Assembly: GCF_028858725.1 (NCBI RefSeq)
Contig: NC_084759.1
Span: 134,088,171 to 134,152,170 of the forward strand
Source of the DNA: Colius striatus
Taxonomy: Eukaryota; Chordata; Aves; Coliiformes; Coliidae
DNA: 64,000 bases
Reading direction: 5' to 3'
Shown: in pieces, positions 58,501 to 64,000 of the stretch
How the letters are laid out: the number at the start of each line of letters is the position of its first letter
Position numbering within the stretch: position 1 is the stretch's first letter
The notes under the pieces: model-generated
The model's database searches: none
What the model was told of the DNA's origin: nothing
Seen by the model: the letters and a program-made list of their open reading frames with translations, nothing else
Translations under genes and position numbers: made by a program

Positions 58501-61500
58501 GCTCAGCTGAGGGGAAGGATTTCACTTCTTATGAGAAACTCCTTTGAAATGGCCCTACTTTTTGTCCAAAATATACACACTTTTAAGGAGCACATGGTGT
58601 TGTGATTGCACCAATGGCCATCCCTGCTGATGCAAAGGTAGGTGAAATGCAGCAGATTTGTGCAAGGGGCTGTGTCACTCATAGTGAGAGAGCATGTCTG
58701 TTGGAAGGACTGCTGTGAGGAAGTGCTCTCATCTGCTCTTCAAAACTGACTAGCTTTGGAGACAAAAACATTCAGTTCCTCAGTCTGCTGTATAAACCAC
58801 AGTTTTTGGGGATCGGTGAAGACCAACTGAATCCTCTGGGCTTCTGTTATCAGCATGCACATAGTGGGAGGAGAGGAAGTGGTTGGTGGTGGTGTGCAGG
58901 AACCACTGGTAGCTGCCATCATAGCGTGGGGCTGTGCTGACTGCACACAGCGGTGGGGCTGTGCCTGAGCCACTGAGGTATTTCAGCCTGTTTCAGATAT
59001 GGGTGGGAGCGAGAGGCCGGGCCACCCCCAGGGCAGGCTTTATCAGATGCCTCGACATGCAGTCTTGTACACACCAGCCCTGCACTGGGACTGGGCACGT
59101 GAGTCTGGCTGGTCTCACAGTGGTCCTCAGTGGTGTACATGGGATGTATAGCTCCAGGTGGGTGGGTGATGGTACCCCGTGGCCATGGGGTGGGCCACCA
59201 GGCACTGGCATCTCATTGGGCAAAGCCATGAACAGAGACAGAGGTGGAGACACTCCGTTCTTTTACTTTACCTATAAATAACCCTCTGGCACAGGGAATA
59301 ATGTGCCAGATGACATTTTCCAGATGGTGTCATGTTCATGGGCGAGGCAATCCCCTGGCATCTTTAGAAAAGGGAAAATGTGATCTGCAAACCCCTCATA
59401 CCATTTTGCAAGTGAATTTAAAACAATTTGATGTCCACTCCTGTTCTTGAGACAGAGCAGAGGAGTCCTTTCCTGGCATTTTGACACTTGTTGCAATCCC
59501 CTGGCAAAGACCCAACACCTCTCAAAACCCATATAGTAAAAAACTATAGGCACTCTGGAGTAGGTAGTCATTCTTCTGCCTTTCCCCCCACCACCACCCT
59601 TTTCATCATTTTTCTTCTAAAAAAACTGTTTTTTCTTAAAAGTGTTGAGGAAGGGGAGTTTGAGGGATAAGAAACTGGAAGCTTTGCTCCTGTTCCTTAT
59701 TACGGGTTTTGTTTATTTCAGGAAAGATTTCTTAAGCTTGCTGGAAGACTAAGAGCTATTCAAGGTGGCATTTAAAGGTTACCACTGCAGATCAAAATGC
59801 CCTGTTTTTTTCCAAGGCCTTTGGACAGAGCATCATGACCAGGCAGCTCTTGTGAACTGTGCCATTGTTAACTGCCATTAAGTTGTTCAGATGAAGCAAT
59901 GTGCCTCCTGCTTCTGGACAGGCAGGATATCTGTAAAATTCCTTGCTAGTTTCTCCAGGAGCCCAGTGAATCCCTGCAAGCCAGGCCCACCTGGCTGGCC
60001 ACAGGGCCAGGGAAAGCCCTGGAGCTGCTGAAAAGTGAGGTGCTTCAGGAAGGGCTGAGCAGGAACAGCTCACCTGGAAACTATGTGCTCAGTGGGTGAT
60101 GGACTACACTCACTACATACTACAGCGGGTGTATTGCCAACTCACCTGCTTTCAAAAGAGCTGAAGTTGCCTTTTTTGGGACCTGTGCCTTTACTTATGG
60201 AGGAAAAGGGCTGAGAAGATGCCAGTACAGGGACTGTGCTCTCAGCAAAGGATGGCTCCATGTAGGAGATCTCAGCTGTCAGTGCTGATTTATTGCTGCT
60301 GTTGCTCTCAGGGCCAGGTGCTCCTGGAGTCATGGCTCCTGGCAATCCTGGCATTTGCTGCCTTAGATGCTCTTGAGGAATATCTGGGGAAGATATCAAG
60401 GAGTTTCTATCTCCTCTCCCCCTTGAAAATGGAAAACACAGCTTGGGAAAGGGCCTTCAAACTTCACCTGTTCACAACACACATAAGCAAGGCTTCTCCA
60501 GCTGACAGTCTGCCAACCATTCCTGGCACTGTGCACAGATCCACTGTTTTTAGCTTAATTTTATTTTAGATTAATTGTATTTTAGTTAACCAACTGCACA
60601 TTAGCTGTTATTTTCACTCTGAAGCCAGGGAAAGCAAAAAATTGCAATGCTTATTGAAGTTTTCTTGACTGCCACAGCTCTCCAAGTGAGCTGCCCATAG
60701 TGGGCGAGCCCTGAGCTGCAGCAGCTTTGGGGAAAGTATGGGCTCCTCCTGTTTGCACCAACCACAGCTTCACTGTGCAGGGCATGTCTGATGTGTAAGG
60801 GTCTCCTAAGCCAAACCCAAGCCTGTGCCTGCTCCAGCTCTTAATCCAGGAGAATGTTTTCTCAAGGCAGGGAGTGCCTCTTTTGCCAAGGCTGGTTGCC
60901 TGCAGTGCCAGGAGCCCTGCAGTCATCGTGGTGTGATTAACTGCTATTACTCTCCTGCAAAGGTAAGCAATGATATTTTTCCTTCTCTCTCTGTTGTCAT
61001 ACAAAGAGCTTAAGGCAGACCTGCCTGTTGTTACCAGTGAATACACAAATTATTCACCACTCAGCAGTAAGAGCACTGTGGTCCCACTGTGTTTACAGAC
61101 TCCATGACTGCCACAGAAAATCATTCTGGTTTTCATGCTCACTCCTCCTTCCTTATCAACCAGAGGTGGCTGGGACAAAAGATTAGAGGAAATAGCAAAC
61201 AGCAAAAGTGCTATCAATCCAACTTTTCAAATTAAAACCAAACAAAATTAAGCCTGACACAATGTCCAGGAAGGACATTAGGGTTGTCGAAAGATTGTTA
61301 AACTTCAAGGAGAGAAAAAGTTGCAGAAAATTACCTAACCAGCATCAGCTACCCACTGCCTGCTGGAGACCAGAAAAACCTCAAATAAACATGAGCAGAT
61401 CAAGGTGCGAACAAAAGAACTCTATTTCACTAGTTAAATACTTACTTTAAACTTGATAAGTCCTTTGTGTTGGCATTGGTTGTCTCAGGGGGAGTGAAAA

Positions 61501-64000
61501 TCTTCCATAACTGTGATTTTTCCTGGTATTTTGGTGAGTCTATTGACTCTTCTGTCCTGCCCCATTGCAGAGCAGGACAGATTTCATTGAGGGTGAATCA
61601 TTTCTGGTTTGCATAGGTGTTGTGAACTTTTTGGCTTATACAGCACCTCTAACACATGGATAGGTCAGTGCTTAAACACCTGCTAATCCTTTAGACTCAG
61701 GTTCTGGCCTCATGCTCAGGAGCCTAGAGCTCTACCCAGGCAGACCAAGAAGGACCAAGGAGTGATACTGCCAGCACAAAACCCAGACAGCTATTCTAGA
61801 ATTAGCCCAGACAAATGTCAAACTTTCGTAACACAAAAAAAAAATGGAAAATCTCCTTTATTGCACAATATTTCTGTGACTTGGCTGATGTACGTGAATG
61901 TATCCTTGCCTAGTCCTCCTTTTTGCCTCTTTTGTAAGTTTGGTTTGATGGCTAAGAAATCCCAGTCAGTCATACCCTGCTTTCAAAGTGGTACAGGTTT
62001 CATCTCAAAATGGTTTGCCTACTTCAAGTCAACATGAAGCTTTTAAATGAAAATATCTGACTCTACAAAGCCCCAGCACTCAGAGTAGAACATGCTCTCT
62101 CTGGAAGGTACATTAGGGCTTTGAGAGAGCAGCCCCAGATCAATAATGAGCCAGGCAGATTTTCTGAAAATGAACCTCCCTCATCTGCCTATGTTTACAA
62201 TCCTAAAGGTCTTTTACTTCCAAGGAGCCTCAAAGTCAAGAGCAATTCATGTTTGAAGCCCACACTGAACAAAGGGGCTAATAGAGGACTTTGTTAATGA
62301 CCTTTATTTGTGTTAGTTGTTCTTTAGGACCATCCTAGCCATCTTAGTCACATCTATATTCCCATGGTTAACTTATGAAAAACAGGAGTATTTTAACATG
62401 TGCTATACTGGAGCTGGCACATGTTGCTTTCCTTATATTATGAAAACTCTGTGTTATGCCCATGGGTGTTAATATTAGTCTGATAAGCGATAAACATTAA
62501 CAGATACATGGAAACACAAGGGCAGGGGAGAGTCAAATACTGAGTGTTTTGTAACTTTATCTTGGTGCTCACATCAGAATCACTTGATTAATGGGAACTG
62601 GTGACAAAATGTGGTGCAGGGAAATAAAGGGGACCAAGTTTTTTCCAAATTTGACACTTCCTAGGCAAGCATTCTCCCTCCCACTCAATAATAAATATTC
62701 CTTTTAAAACAATATTTGAAGTTTGAGTTATTTAAATGCAGTAGAAATTAAAATGGCTTGATATAATCAGCATGAAACTTTGAAATGTCATCCAACCCAA
62801 TTTGGTGGCAATTATTAATTCAATACTTTTACTTTGGACTTATGCGAGGGAAAGCTTTTGCAAACTCAGGCTCCTATACGGAGGGGAAAACATCCTTGAT
62901 TTCCATGTACTCAAACATTTCCAGGTCTTCCTGCATCTCCCCTGAAGCCAGCTGTAGATACACACAGGTTTCTCCTATCCATTCCCATCCAGTGCAAGCT
63001 CAGCCAGGTAGAAAGCTGAAACACAGTCACACTCAGCTCATTTTTGTGCAAAGCAGATAGCTCCTGGCCTTTCATCCATCTGAAAGTTCTTATGCCTGTA
63101 GTAGCACACCTCCCTTTGGGTTTAAATTATGTAGCAGCCATTCTGCTTTCTCTCTGAAGATATCATGCTGTTACAGTTTCTCCTCTTACTGCATCTTCAT
63201 TTCTAATCTGCTCGCTGGACATGGTGTTTATCATTACACTTGCTTCAATTAGCAAAATTTATCAGGGTGCATCTCTTGTTGGTACATACTGATCAATAAA
63301 TACGATAATGTCCAACAAGCCTGAGCTAATGCTTCTAAAAGGATATACCTGTGTCTGCCAGCTTCATAAAAAAAAAAAAAAAAGTCTCTTGGTAGATGCT
63401 CAGTGATTTTATTTCAAAGGACAAAGGTCTGCTAGTAAAACTGTGCACTAGGGTTTTTTCTTCATTCTTCTCACAGAAATTTGATTAAGAAAAACCTGCA
63501 AATGGGAATACACCCTGGTTTTGATTGCATTGTAGCTGGTTGGGAATACCATCCCTTTGACTCCATAGCACAAAAAAAAAAGGGTGGGTGGTTTGATGGT
63601 CTCGGTCCGCAGTCTGGCTTCTATCAGACTGTGGCTGGTGGCCACATCAAGAGAGACTTTGATCTACTTTCCTGAAGAGAGGGGAACAATTCTGTTTTGC
63701 TTAAAACTGAAGTCGGAAGAGGGAGGCAGCAGGAATGAAGCCAACAGCTGAGGCTGAAAAAAGAGGAAGGAGAAGAGATGCGGGTGTCTTTCAGCTGGGC
63801 CTCTGAGTCATTGCATGCAGCCCTCTCTGTGACTAGCCATCCTCCCTGTGAGGAGTTGCTGGTCAGAAATCAGATTGCCCCAGTACCTGCATGGGGCAAC
63901 TCATCATCAGGGAAAATCAGCCCCAAGGGCAAGACTGTACTCTTAGTTATCCCCATTTACTACTTTGGGCTTTCAAGCACCACAAACATCCGCTCTGTGG
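52501..64000. other. Intergenic DNA toward the expected A4GALT side, no gene recognised
   Basis: Somewhat less AT-rich than the introns, with simple A or T runs (for example A runs near 55190 and 63367). There is no open frame above about 130 codons and no glycosyltransferase-like sequence. In human the gene following ARFGAP3 in its direction of transcription is A4GALT, whose coding part is a single long exon; that exon is not in this window. Untranslated exons could be present but cannot be read by eye. Confidence 0.4.
63367..63383. repeat. Poly(A) run
   Basis: A run of about 16-17 A with no recognisable retrocopy upstream of it. Confidence 0.6.

Overview
The window is vertebrate nuclear DNA, almost certainly from a bird. 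The evidence is one large intron-rich gene with GT..AG junctions, several CR1 LINE copies ending in the CR1 3' octamer-type repeat (ATTCTGTG ATTCTGTG), and endogenous-retrovirus LTRs of the type common in avian genomes. There are no bacterial-style operons, no CRISPR array, and no tRNA or rRNA gene that I can recognise.

Layout. 1-7.1 kb is a repeat-rich upstream region. It holds an old minus-strand CR1 fragment broken by a retroviral 5' LTR with a primer-binding site and a decayed gag-like leader, then two tail-to-tail CR1 3' ends, then a minus-strand CR1 split by a 1.13 kb solo LTR. 7.8-8.65 kb is a CpG island containing the promoter and exon 1 of ARFGAP3. 8.26-43.36 kb is the complete plus-strand coding sequence of ARFGAP3: 16 coding exons whose reading phases join without a break to give 515 codons plus TAA. 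Intron 1 carries a 2.4 kb plus-strand CR1 copy with a decayed reverse transcriptase; introns 5 and 15 carry short CR1 remnants. 43.36-45.6 kb is 3' UTR and flank with three AATAAA signals. 46.93-48.33 kb is a 1.4 kb minus-strand LTR with a perfect 12-bp terminal inverted repeat. 48.3-64 kb is non-coding DNA in which I recognise no gene.

Function. The only cellular gene supported is ARFGAP3, the ARF1 GTPase-activating protein of the COPI/Golgi pathway. The ArfGAP zinc finger is encoded by exons 1-4, the coatomer-binding/BoCCS-like block by exons 8-9, and the Glo3 (ISS) motifs by exons 13-14, with a conserved C-terminal helix in exons 15-16. All other long open frames are transposon remnants or chance frames. 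I found no convincing undescribed biological system. The most unusual features are the nested and inverted retroelements around exon 1, an internally repetitive LTR, a local direct repeat in intron 9, and a possible alternative acceptor at exon 6.
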